A DNA stretch of 6,106 bases. It comes from Candidatus Zixiibacteriota bacterium. Its GTDB lineage: Bacteria > Zixibacteria > MSB-5A5 > GN15 > FEB-12. Below, piece by piece: positions 1 to 5,245 of the stretch. The stretch covers positions 1-6,106 of the forward strand of contig JAUVAR010000176.1 in assembly GCA_030591625.1 (NCBI GenBank), given 5' to 3'. Each line of letters begins with the position of its first letter. The first letter of the stretch is position 1. Under the pieces are notes generated by a model. The model saw only the letters and a program-made list of their open reading frames with translations. It made no database searches and was not told the DNA's origin. The position numbers were made by a program, and so were the translations under genes.

Positions 1-4
1 AATA

Positions 5-80
5 TGGCGACCCCTACGGGACTCGAACCCGTGTCGCCGCCGTGAAAGGGCAGTGTCCTAGGCCACTAGACGAAGGGGTC
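5..80 (-). tRNA. tRNA-Glu (anticodon UUC)
   Basis: The minus strand folds into a full cloverleaf of 76 nt. The acceptor stem is GACCCCT with AGGGGTC, the discriminator is G, and the terminal CCA is encoded (positions 7-5). The T arm is ACGGG-TTCGAGT-CCCGT. The anticodon arm is CTGCC-CTTTCAC-GGCGG, placing anticodon TTC at 46-44 and so glutamate. It supplies Glu-tRNA for translation. A consensus-like promoter lies about 30 bp upstream. No other tRNA is visible next to it, and the downstream side is cut off by the window edge. Confidence 0.97.
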
Positions 81-108
81 GTTCATTCCTGTCATAAAAC
101 AGAGCACT

Positions 109-136
109 ATTATAGTCTTTTTCGGTCAACTGTCAA
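109..136 (-). promoter_or_regulatory. Promoter of the tRNA-Glu gene
   Basis: On the minus strand there is TTGACA (136-131), a 16-bp spacer and TATAAT (114-109), both hexamers perfect. Transcription would begin near 102, leaving about 20 nt of leader to be removed by RNase P before the mature tRNA 5' end at 80. Position and orientation fit the tRNA gene and nothing else. Confidence 0.85.
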
Positions 137-261
137 GAAGATAGATAGCCGATCACAAATTATTGTTACTTAAACAGTTCAGGTACCAAACCTGAGTCGA
201 GGGTATTATCAAATCACGCAAACATAAAATATAAGAGCAAATGAGTCCTAATAAATATGTA

Positions 262-330
262 TGGTTAGCAGTTTGATGGCTGTTTTTGGGTTATGTCGTT
301 CTAACCAACTATTTGATTACTGGTTAGCAG
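262..330. repeat. TGGTTAGCAG direct repeat with inverted half-site
   Basis: TGGTTAGCAG occurs at 262-271 and again at 321-330. The inverse CTAACCA is at 301-307, forming a 7-bp inverted repeat with 321-327 around a 13-nt centre. The cluster ends 17 bp before the -35 hexamer of the promoter at 347-376, where an activator site would be expected. The repeats are seen directly; the regulatory role is inference. Confidence 0.4.
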
Positions 331-346
331 ACTTATGAGTTTAGAC

Positions 347-376
347 TTGACATACACCCCCGTTACATGCTAAAAT
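347..376 (+). promoter_or_regulatory. Strong sigma-70-type promoter with extended -10
   Basis: TTGACA at 347-352, an 18-bp spacer and TAAAAT at 371-376, preceded by TGC so that the -10 is of the extended type (TGn). The predicted start, about 382-384, coincides with the first base of a 7-bp hairpin (384-409). No protein gene follows on this strand, so the promoter appears to serve a noncoding RNA. Confidence 0.6.
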
Positions 377-382
377 ATAGAA

Positions 383-479
383 CGGAACGATTACCAGCCT
401 TTTCGTTCCTGACGACCGGGCTTCTCTGCGGATGGAGAGCTGCCCTCGGGCAGTACACGCAAGGATGCGCACCCGGTCA
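383..479 (+). ncRNA. Candidate orphan structured small RNA
   Basis: I do not recognise this RNA. It is a GC-rich island in AT-rich surroundings. Hairpin 1 pairs GGAACGA (384-390) with TCGTTCC (403-409). Four nucleotides later, a closed domain is bounded by a perfect 7-bp stem, GACCGGG (414-420) with CCCGGTC (472-478). Inside it are three hairpins: TCTC/GAGA (423-426/435-438), CTGCC-CTCG-GGCAG (440-453), and CGC-AAGGAT-GCG (458-469). The result is a four-way junction. GGA occurs at 384, 430, 434 and 463; the last sits in an AAGGAT hexaloop, the arrangement preferred by CsrA/RsmA proteins. TGCG in the second hairpin's loop region (427-430) could also pair with CGCA (458-461). It follows a good promoter and precedes only a convergent gene, so it is unlikely to be a riboswitch leader. 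No clear poly-U terminator follows, so the 3' end is uncertain. It could instead be an extragenic palindromic element or the 3' region of the thioesterase mRNA. Confidence 0.4.
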
Positions 480-509
480 GATAATTGTTAATTTTGAATA
501 TTCTAACTA

Positions 510-947
510 CTATTTCTTCTTGGCTATCATTGTTGCGGTCATTTTGAGAGTTAAAATCTCATTCCCGTCCTCAATCGCGTAAACTTCACCTTCACAATAG
601 TATATCTGACGGCCAGCTTTGATAACTCGTCCTTCCGCCCGAACTGAGTCACCCTTCGATGGCCTCATCAACATCAGGTTGATACTCGACGACAGGCAGT
701 TTTCATCTGGAGCCATCAAAGAATAAGCTGCCAAGCCCAAAGCAGTATCGGCGATTGTCGCCAACCCGCCGGCATGAACAAAACCATCCTGCTGACCAAC
801 TATATCTCCAATCGGCATCACTGCTACAATTTTGCCCGGTTCGATCAATTTGAGCTCAATTCCCAAATTGGCGCAAAGTCCAACTGAGGAGTGGAGCTCT
901 TTGACCGCGGAGGCAAAGTCAGGATTTTGAGGGGTCAGTTTTTTCAT
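510..947 (-). CDS. PaaI-family hotdog-fold acyl-CoA thioesterase
   Basis: This is a 145-residue cytoplasmic protein of the PaaI-like thioesterase family, which hydrolyses acyl- or aryl-CoA thioesters; the natural substrate cannot be read from the sequence. Counting from the upstream TTG, the signature is QQDGFVHAGG at 53-62, with the HxGG motif and D68 in IADTA as the likely catalytic acid at the start of the long central helix. The C-terminal strands contain RPSKGDSVRAEGRVIKAGR, typical of the fold, and the length is normal for the family. Two starts are possible: TTG at 950 and ATG at 947. Both follow AGGAG (961-957), with gaps of 6 and 9 nt. I chose ATG as the commoner codon; the difference is one residue. 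It stands alone, with no CoA-metabolism gene beside it. No intrinsic terminator follows, only the foldable block at 414-478. Confidence 0.88.
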   Translation of the reverse strand: MKKLTPQNPDFASAVKELHSSVGLCANLGIELKLIEPGKIVAVMPIGDIVGQQDGFVHAGGLATIADTALGLAAYSLMAPDENCLSSSINLMLMRPSKGDSVRAEGRVIKAGRQIYYCEGEVYAIEDGNEILTLKMTATMIAKKK

Positions 948-996
948 CAATAGTTGCTCCTGATTTCAAATTCATATCTGATTAAACTCTATTTAT

Positions 997-1021
997 AAAG
1001 AGCTCCCTACACAAGCTCTTT
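997..1021. promoter_or_regulatory. 8-bp perfect inverted repeat upstream of the thioesterase gene
   Basis: AAAGAGCT (997-1004) and AGCTCTTT (1014-1021) form a perfect inverted repeat around a 9-nt centre. It abuts a TATAAA hexamer on the minus strand (997-992), about 45 bp before the thioesterase start, and so covers the spacer and -35 zone of a possible promoter. No good -35 hexamer is present. This fits an operator or an activator-dependent promoter; the role is inferred from position only. Confidence 0.35.
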
Positions 1022-1096
1022 TGTCAGGAATAGAACAGGTAGCAAAACTGAGCAACTTCGGCTAAGAGCATATTTATTAATTGGAGGGAAAAGTAG

Positions 1097-1174
1097 GGGA
1101 GCATGCTCCCGAATAGATACCGTGCTCCTGCAAGCTATTGGTGGCATTTCATTGTTTTTCCCGTGCTCCCGAAT
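1097..1174. repeat. TGCTCCCGAAT repeat cluster with a 14-bp palindrome
   Basis: TGCTCCCGAAT occurs twice, at 1104-1114 and 1164-1174, exactly 60 bp apart, with a third related copy GTGCTCCTG at 1122-1130. The first copy forms half of a perfect 14-bp palindrome, GGGAGCATGCTCCC (1097-1110). The left arm GGGAGCA could pair with any of the three right arms, giving alternative hairpins if transcribed. The role is unknown. Confidence 0.45.
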
Positions 1175-1835
1175 TATGATTAGATTTTTATTGTCTGGTG
1201 GAGAGATGTTAATTGAGTCATGATTTCAGATTAAATCTTCAATAATTAGAATTGCGGGCACTTTTGATAAAAAGCAGGTCAATAATATAACTACTTATAT
1301 AAGGAGTGATTATTGGCTACCTGTCTTTGTTTTATCTATATGTCACAATCTGTTATTATTGGGCTAATTCAGGGAGAAAAGTCATAACTATAAAGGGATA
1401 TCGTATAGATGGTTATTTTCTGTCGGAATGGCCTGAGGTCTAAAGGTGTATATTTCAGCTATTTGCAAGCTCTCGCAAGATTTAGGGGCAAGTTTGAGCA
1501 ATTTCATCGACTTAGCCAGTAATGCCGCTGATTTAGTCAGCTATATATGATTTTACCACAGCCTATATAGTCAAATCGAGTACAATTAAGCTCAGAACAA
1601 GTTGATAGCAGGTCACAATTAGGAAGAATCAGGGCCAAATAATGAGTCGATATTGGCCAGGGATTGAGAATTTTTGAGCCTTTTGGCTTTCAGGTATGGC
1701 AAAATTAAGCATTGCTTTGTCTTCTAAACTCATGCTCCAAAACATTGAATAATAAACCTTAAATATTGTAGTATTCCTGATTGATGGCTTGTGAATAATG
1801 TCACAAAGTGGCAATTTGTAGGTAGCTTATTCTGG

Positions 1836-1865
1836 TTGATGATTATCTCTTTGGGAGATTATAAT
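1836..1865 (+). promoter_or_regulatory. Promoter-like sequence with inverted repeat in the spacer
   Basis: TTGATG (1836-1841), an 18-bp spacer and a perfect TATAAT (1860-1865). The spacer contains the inverted repeat ATCTC (1845-1849) / GAGAT (1855-1859), which could be a small operator. Transcription would start near 1872, about 40 nt before a perfect AGGAGG ribosome binding site. Confidence 0.35.
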
Positions 1866-1922
1866 TATGGTCGATGTAATTTGAGTTAGATCTATTGAGT
1901 GATTCCTTGAGGAGGCAGGAAT

Positions 1923-1994
1923 TTGGTTGATTTTCAATTATTTGTCAAGATTTTGAATTTTAGGAAGATTCTATTGGGTGTACAAAATGACTGA
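1923..1994 (+). CDS. Possible 23-residue small protein
   Basis: This very short frame is preceded by a perfect Shine-Dalgarno AGGAGG (1910-1915) with a 7-nt gap to a TTG start, and by a promoter-like sequence at 1836-1865. The predicted peptide begins MVDFQLFVKILNF and ends GVQND. It is rich in alternating hydrophobic and basic residues, as in a short amphipathic or membrane-associated helix. I do not recognise it. TTG is a weak start and the frame is short enough to arise by chance; the ribosome binding site is the main support. Confidence 0.18.
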   Translation: MVDFQLFVKILNFRKILLGVQND

Positions 1995-2041
1995 AATTGC
2001 TGTTTAATTTGGGTTTGATTTTACCAAATGACAGATATTCC

Positions 2042-2070
2042 TTGACAAAATGCAATTAATTCATTATAAT
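2042..2070 (+). promoter_or_regulatory. Perfect consensus sigma-70 promoter
   Basis: TTGACA (2042-2047), a 17-bp spacer and TATAAT (2065-2070): both hexamers and the spacing are ideal. Initiation is expected near 2077. The next gene on this strand starts at 2460, so the promoter either drives the secreted-protein gene through a leader of about 380 nt or makes a separate small RNA. Confidence 0.75.
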
Positions 2071-2076
2071 CGGTTC

Positions 2077-2459
2077 GTCTAGGGAAATAGTTGTGTTGAC
2101 TACGCTTCTGTTTTGATACCGTCGCACCTTATGTAACTTCTTTGATTCAAAGTCGTTACAACGATTAAGACTCACCTTTCGGGTTTAGTTTAAAGATGAC
2201 AAACCGTTGGTAGTTAATTCTGCCCTGCCGTTTATTGTCTAAATAAATCATCCTATTTACATTCATTGAAACATGATGTCCTCTTGGTCTCTTTATTTAA
2301 CTTATGAGGTTTTATAAATACCTGGATAATCAATATTGATGGATAGCAATTTTGGATTTCGAAAGAATTTTGGATTTGCAAATAGGTAAATGCCTCGGGT
2401 TAGTTCTCCGAATGATAACCCAAACTTTGGTGATTTTTGTTGTAATAAAGGAGCATTGA
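2077..2459 (+). other. Long untranslated leader of the secreted-protein gene
   Basis: The region between the consensus promoter and the start codon has no credible reading frame. It contains a hairpin TGTAAC...GTTACA with an inner CTTTG/CAAAG stem (about 2134-2163), a GGTTT/AAACC hairpin (about 2179-2203), a tandem 12-bp repeat (2348-2377), and GGGTTA (2397-2402) pairing with TAACCC (2416-2421) about 25 nt before the ribosome binding site. The ribosome binding site is AAAGGAG at 2447-2453, 6 nt before ATG 2460. I recognise no known riboswitch class and see no intrinsic terminator, so a single long mRNA is the simplest reading. Confidence 0.5.
2348..2377 (+). repeat. Tandem 12-bp direct repeat AATTTTGGATTT
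   Basis: AATTTTGGATTT occurs at 2348-2359 and 2366-2377 with an 18-bp period, about 80-110 bp upstream of the secreted-protein start and inside its predicted leader. The palindrome TTTCGAAA overlaps the end of the first copy and the gap. Possible protein or RNA contact site; function unknown. Confidence 0.4.
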
Positions 2460-5018
2460 ATGATGCATAAAAGAACGTTATATTCTTTGCTACTGATCTC
2501 CTTTATGGTAGTATTTGCGGCTTCCTTTGCCGTAGCGAACACTGTTGTCATAGAGCAGAAATCTAATATTCCACGTTGTGCTACTCAGTCCAACGAAGTG
2601 ACTATTAATAATAGCTCTAACGCCGCCGCTGTTGAAATCGTTCTCGAACTCAGCAATGGTGGAACAGGCGCATTTGCAACTGTTACTGGTATCGTTTTAG
2701 ATGCTGGTTTCACTGCAGCGTTACCGGATTTTGTCATCGACATGAATGGTGTTGATGGTGCTTCTCCGGACACAATTCGTATTACTGCTATGAATCTATC
2801 AGGCGGCAGCCTTGCAGCTGGCGCAAATTTAGTGGGGGCGCTTGAGTATTCCGTCTCCGACGATTGCGATGGTCAAATCGCTATCGATAACGTACTTGAA
2901 TTCGAATATCCCAACCCAGTTGGCATTATTACGACTCAGTACGTTGACGACGGTGCTCAATTAGTTGCTTTAGCAGTCACTTCCGGTTATGTTCACGTGG
3001 CCAATCAAGACCCTGTGATGAACCCGGTAGCCGACGGCTCAGTAGCTCTCGGAGCAGTTTTCTCAGCTTCAGCCTCAGCTACCGATGCTGACTTGGCTGG
3101 CGGTTGTGAAGCGCTCACCTATGATGTAGTTTCTGGTCCTTTAGGACTTACAATTAACGCATCTGGTTTGATCCAATGGTCAGTACCTATGGATGCTGTT
3201 TGTAACAATCCTGTAACGGTTAAAGTTGTTGACGGCTGTAACGGAGAAGATGAAACTTCTTTTGTAATTACAGTTCTTAACAATGTACCAGAAATCACTT
3301 GCCCAGATAACCAGATGATCGGTTGGGGTGATACCCTAACAGCTGCAGTAGTCGGTACTGATGCTGATGGCACAAATCTGGCTTACTCTATTGCTGGTTT
3401 TGATGGCCCAGGTATTCCTATGGTTGACGCCGCCACAGGCGCAATCTCATGGGTAACAGATTATACTTCTGCTTATACCGGTACCTTTACCCTTTCAATA
3501 GCAGTAACTGATAATTTTGTTGTATGTGATCCAAGCGAATCGAATGCAGATACTTGTTCTTTCGAAGTTCAAGTAGTTCCTTTCCAGATCACAATCGAAG
3601 ACTATGGTCCTGCCATTCAAGGTCAGGAACATATTGTTGATATCAGCATGCTTAACAGTGGATATGTTAACTACCCAATGGGTGGTTTTGACTTCTTGAT
3701 CAATTATGATGCAAGTGCCATGTCCCTCCTTGGTGTTGATGCAGGTGCTTTCATTGAAGCATGTGGCTGGGAATACTTCCAGTATCGTTACGGTCCTAAT
3801 GGCAATTGTACTGGCGGATGCCCAAGTGGTGTAGTCAGAATCGTTGCAATGGCCGAATCTAACGATGGTACACTCTTTGATGGTTGTTATACTAATACCC
3901 CAGGTACGTCCAACCAATTGGCACAGTTGCGCTTCTTGCTTTCGAGTGACTTTAATCTCGAATGTCAGTACGCACCTATCCGCTTTGTATGGTACGACTG
4001 TGGTGACAATACTATTTCAAGTATTTATGGTGATACACTTTTCGTTGTTGAAGAAGTTTTCGACGTAGCAGCAGGTATTTATATTACTGATGATGGTACT
4101 AGTTTCCCATCATTCGCTGGTATTGCAGCTGAAGATAGCTGCCTTTTAGGTATGGCTGAAAAGAACATGCCTTGGGAACTTATTCACTTCGTTAATGGTG
4201 GAATCCGTATAATTTGTAAAGATGAAATCGACGATCCAGGCGATCTCAACCTTAATGGTATTGCTTATGAAATTGCCGATGTTGTTATCTTTACAAACTT
4301 CTTCCTGAAGGGCTTATCAGCTTTTGGTGATGAAACTACTGAAGCTGGTAAACTTCGTATTGCAGCCTCTATCGCTGCTTCTGATGTCAACATGGATGGC
4401 TTGGCCTTGTCAGTTGCTGACTTGGTTTATCTCACTCGTGTAGTCATCGGTGACGCTCTTCCTTACGCGAAGACCAACCCGGTTGTTGCTTCTTACTCCA
4501 TAGATAACGGTACTATCAGTGTTGACGCTGAAATGGGTGCCGCTTATGTAGTAGTAGCAGGAAACCAGGTTCCTTCTCTTATGGCTACTGTCATGAGTAT
4601 GGAATTTGCCTTTGACGGTGAAAATACCAATATTCTCGTCTCAAGCATTGTTCCAAACGCTTCGTTCAGTGGTGAATTCCTTGCTGTTGATGGTGACATC
4701 ATCAGCATCGAAATGGCTACATTCGAAGGTGCTCCGGTAACAAGTAAATTGGTACCTAAGCATTTTGGTCTCGAACAGAACTATCCTAACCCGTTCAACC
4801 CGACAGCTACTATTAGCTTCCAGCTCCCGACCGCGTCCGAATGGACATTGACATTCTATAATGTCACAGGTCAGTTGGTCGAAACCGTTGATGGTTTTGA
4901 CGCCGCTGGTTATGTCAATTATGAATGGGACGCTTCTGAACTGGCTTCAGGTGTTTACTTCTACAAGTTAGAAGCTGGCGCTTTCTCTGCCACCAAGAAG
5001 GCTGTTCTTCTGAAATAA
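2460..5018 (+). CDS. Secreted multidomain protein: cohesin-like and Ig-like domains, dockerin, C-terminal sorting module
   Basis: The protein has 852 residues. Residues 1-26 are a signal peptide (HKR, hydrophobic LLLISFMVVFA, likely cleavage after AVA). Residues about 30-180 form a beta-rich, cohesin-like region. Two Ig/cadherin-like domains follow (about 183-273 and 277-372), each with a TDAD motif and a GLIQW- or GAISW-type strand (He_PIG-like). Residues about 375-540 form a second cohesin-like domain (GGFDFLINYDASAMSLLGV). A type I dockerin spans about 591-667, with calcium loops D595/N597/N599/D607 and D642/N644/D646/D654. A further beta region precedes the C-terminal module (768-852, with NYPNPFNP and GVYFYKL), resembling the type IX secretion sorting or FlgD-like domain. 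Sixteen cysteines all lie between 40 and 587, consistent with disulfides outside the cell. ATG 2460 sits 6 nt after AAAGGAG; ATG 2463 is an alternative. The ligand is unknown; no catalytic domain is seen. It is transcribed alone and ends at a strong terminator. Confidence 0.93.
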   Translation: MMHKRTLYSLLLISFMVVFAASFAVANTVVIEQKSNIPRCATQSNEVTINNSSNAAAVEIVLELSNGGTGAFATVTGIVLDAGFTAALPDFVIDMNGVDGASPDTIRITAMNLSGGSLAAGANLVGALEYSVSDDCDGQIAIDNVLEFEYPNPVGIITTQYVDDGAQLVALAVTSGYVHVANQDPVMNPVADGSVALGAVFSASASATDADLAGGCEALTYDVVSGPLGLTINASGLIQWSVPMDAVCNNPVTVKVVDGCNGEDETSFVITVLNNVPEITCPDNQMIGWGDTLTAAVVGTDADGTNLAYSIAGFDGPGIPMVDAATGAISWVTDYTSAYTGTFTLSIAVTDNFVVCDPSESNADTCSFEVQVVPFQITIEDYGPAIQGQEHIVDISMLNSGYVNYPMGGFDFLINYDASAMSLLGVDAGAFIEACGWEYFQYRYGPNGNCTGGCPSGVVRIVAMAESNDGTLFDGCYTNTPGTSNQLAQLRFLLSSDFNLECQYAPIRFVWYDCGDNTISSIYGDTLFVVEEVFDVAAGIYITDDGTSFPSFAGIAAEDSCLLGMAEKNMPWELIHFVNGGIRIICKDEIDDPGDLNLNGIAYEIADVVIFTNFFLKGLSAFGDETTEAGKLRIAASIAASDVNMDGLALSVADLVYLTRVVIGDALPYAKTNPVVASYSIDNGTISVDAEMGAAYVVVAGNQVPSLMATVMSMEFAFDGENTNILVSSIVPNASFSGEFLAVDGDIISIEMATFEGAPVTSKLVPKHFGLEQNYPNPFNPTATISFQLPTASEWTLTFYNVTGQLVETVDGFDAAGYVNYEWDASELASGVYFYKLEAGAFSATKKAVLLK

Positions 5019-5042
5019 GCATACTCGCTTTTTTCAATATAC

Positions 5043-5070
5043 AGGCCCCTCTCCGGAGGGGCCTTTTTTT
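5043..5070 (+). terminator. Intrinsic terminator of the secreted-protein gene
   Basis: AGGCCCCTC pairs with GAGGGGCCT (5043-5051 / 5056-5064) around a TCCG tetraloop, giving a 9-bp GC-rich stem followed directly by a run of T to 5070. It begins 25 nt after the TAA stop. The opposite strand lacks an adjacent T run, so it works rightward only. Confidence 0.95.
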
Positions 5071-5143
5071 ATGGGTGAAGCTTAGTCTTTTGCAATTTAC
5101 CATAATTTAAGATGTGTTATAAAATGAAACCAAATAGCTTGGA

Positions 5144-5172
5144 TTGCTAATTTATAGCCGACAACGTATATT
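5144..5172 (+). promoter_or_regulatory. Candidate tmRNA promoter
   Basis: TTGCTA (5144-5149), a 17-bp spacer and TATATT (5167-5172). This is the best-spaced pair between the upstream terminator and the tmRNA. Initiation near 5179 would give a precursor with about 65 nt of 5' leader, removed during maturation. The hexamers are imperfect, so the assignment is tentative. Confidence 0.4.
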
Positions 5173-5184
5173 GATAACAGTTCT

Positions 5185-5213
5185 TTGAAAATTGAGGTAA
5201 TACCTCTTTTCAA
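5185..5213 (+). other. Hairpin just upstream of the tmRNA
   Basis: TTGAAAA (5185-5191) pairs with TTTTCAA (5207-5213), and GAGGT (5194-5198) with ACCTC (5202-5206), closing on an AAT loop with a two-base TT bulge: 12 bp in total. It lies in the predicted 5' leader, about 33 nt before the mature tmRNA end. It could guide precursor processing, act as a weak attenuator (the inner stem is followed by TTTT), or be a protein site in DNA. Confidence 0.5.
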
Positions 5214-5245
5214 TATCTGCCTGACTGGCTCTGCCTGAAAAATTC

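Larger units (their letters stand above)
81..346. other. Intergenic stretch, no gene seen
   Basis: Apart from the tRNA promoter, this AT-rich stretch has no credible reading frame. It holds a small perfect hairpin (TCAGGT 179-184, loop ACCAA, ACCTGA 190-195) and the TGGTTAG-type repeats described separately. It separates the leftward tRNA unit from the rightward promoter at 347. Confidence 0.6.
1022..2041. other. Long AT-rich intergenic stretch without a convincing gene
   Basis: About 1 kb separates the two divergent genes with no open frame that looks like protein. The longest frame (minus, 1814-1629, 61 codons) has an unconvincing composition and no family resemblance. The stretch holds a GTGCTCC repeat cluster (1097-1174), an imperfect 12-bp hairpin (GATTT...CTATATA 1530-1547 with TATATAG...AAATC 1564-1577), a promoter-like TTGATA-16-TATAAC (1264-1291) and a second promoter at 1836-1865. 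It may be a decayed gene or a reservoir of small transcripts; neither can be shown from the bases alone. Confidence 0.5.

Noticed and set aside
414..478. The structured block as a tRNA or tRNA remnant
   Set aside because: The 7-bp closing stem resembles an acceptor stem, but the middle and right arms are 14 and 12 nt instead of 17, there is no anticodon loop of seven, no TTC loop and no CCA.
414..478. The structured block as intrinsic terminator of the thioesterase gene
   Set aside because: Neither strand has a T run after the stem, and the multi-branched shape is not typical of a terminator.
367..582. 71-codon plus-strand frame
   Set aside because: It starts inside the -10 region of the promoter at 347-376, has no ribosome binding site, runs through the structured RNA block and overlaps the end of the thioesterase gene. 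The peptide has no family resemblance.
1629..1814. 61-codon minus-strand frame in the intergenic region
   Set aside because: No good ribosome binding site, an unconvincing composition and no recognisable motif; expected by chance in AT-rich DNA of this length.
2330..4068. Several frames overlapping the secreted-protein gene (minus 2330-2551, 2585-2773, 3119-3373, 3495-3917; plus 3844-4068)
   Set aside because: All overlap, wholly or in part, a long gene with clear domains; their peptides are low-complexity shadows of it.
4915..5103. 62-codon minus-strand frame across the terminator
   Set aside because: It reads through the terminator hairpin and the 3' end of the secreted-protein gene; no start signal or motif.
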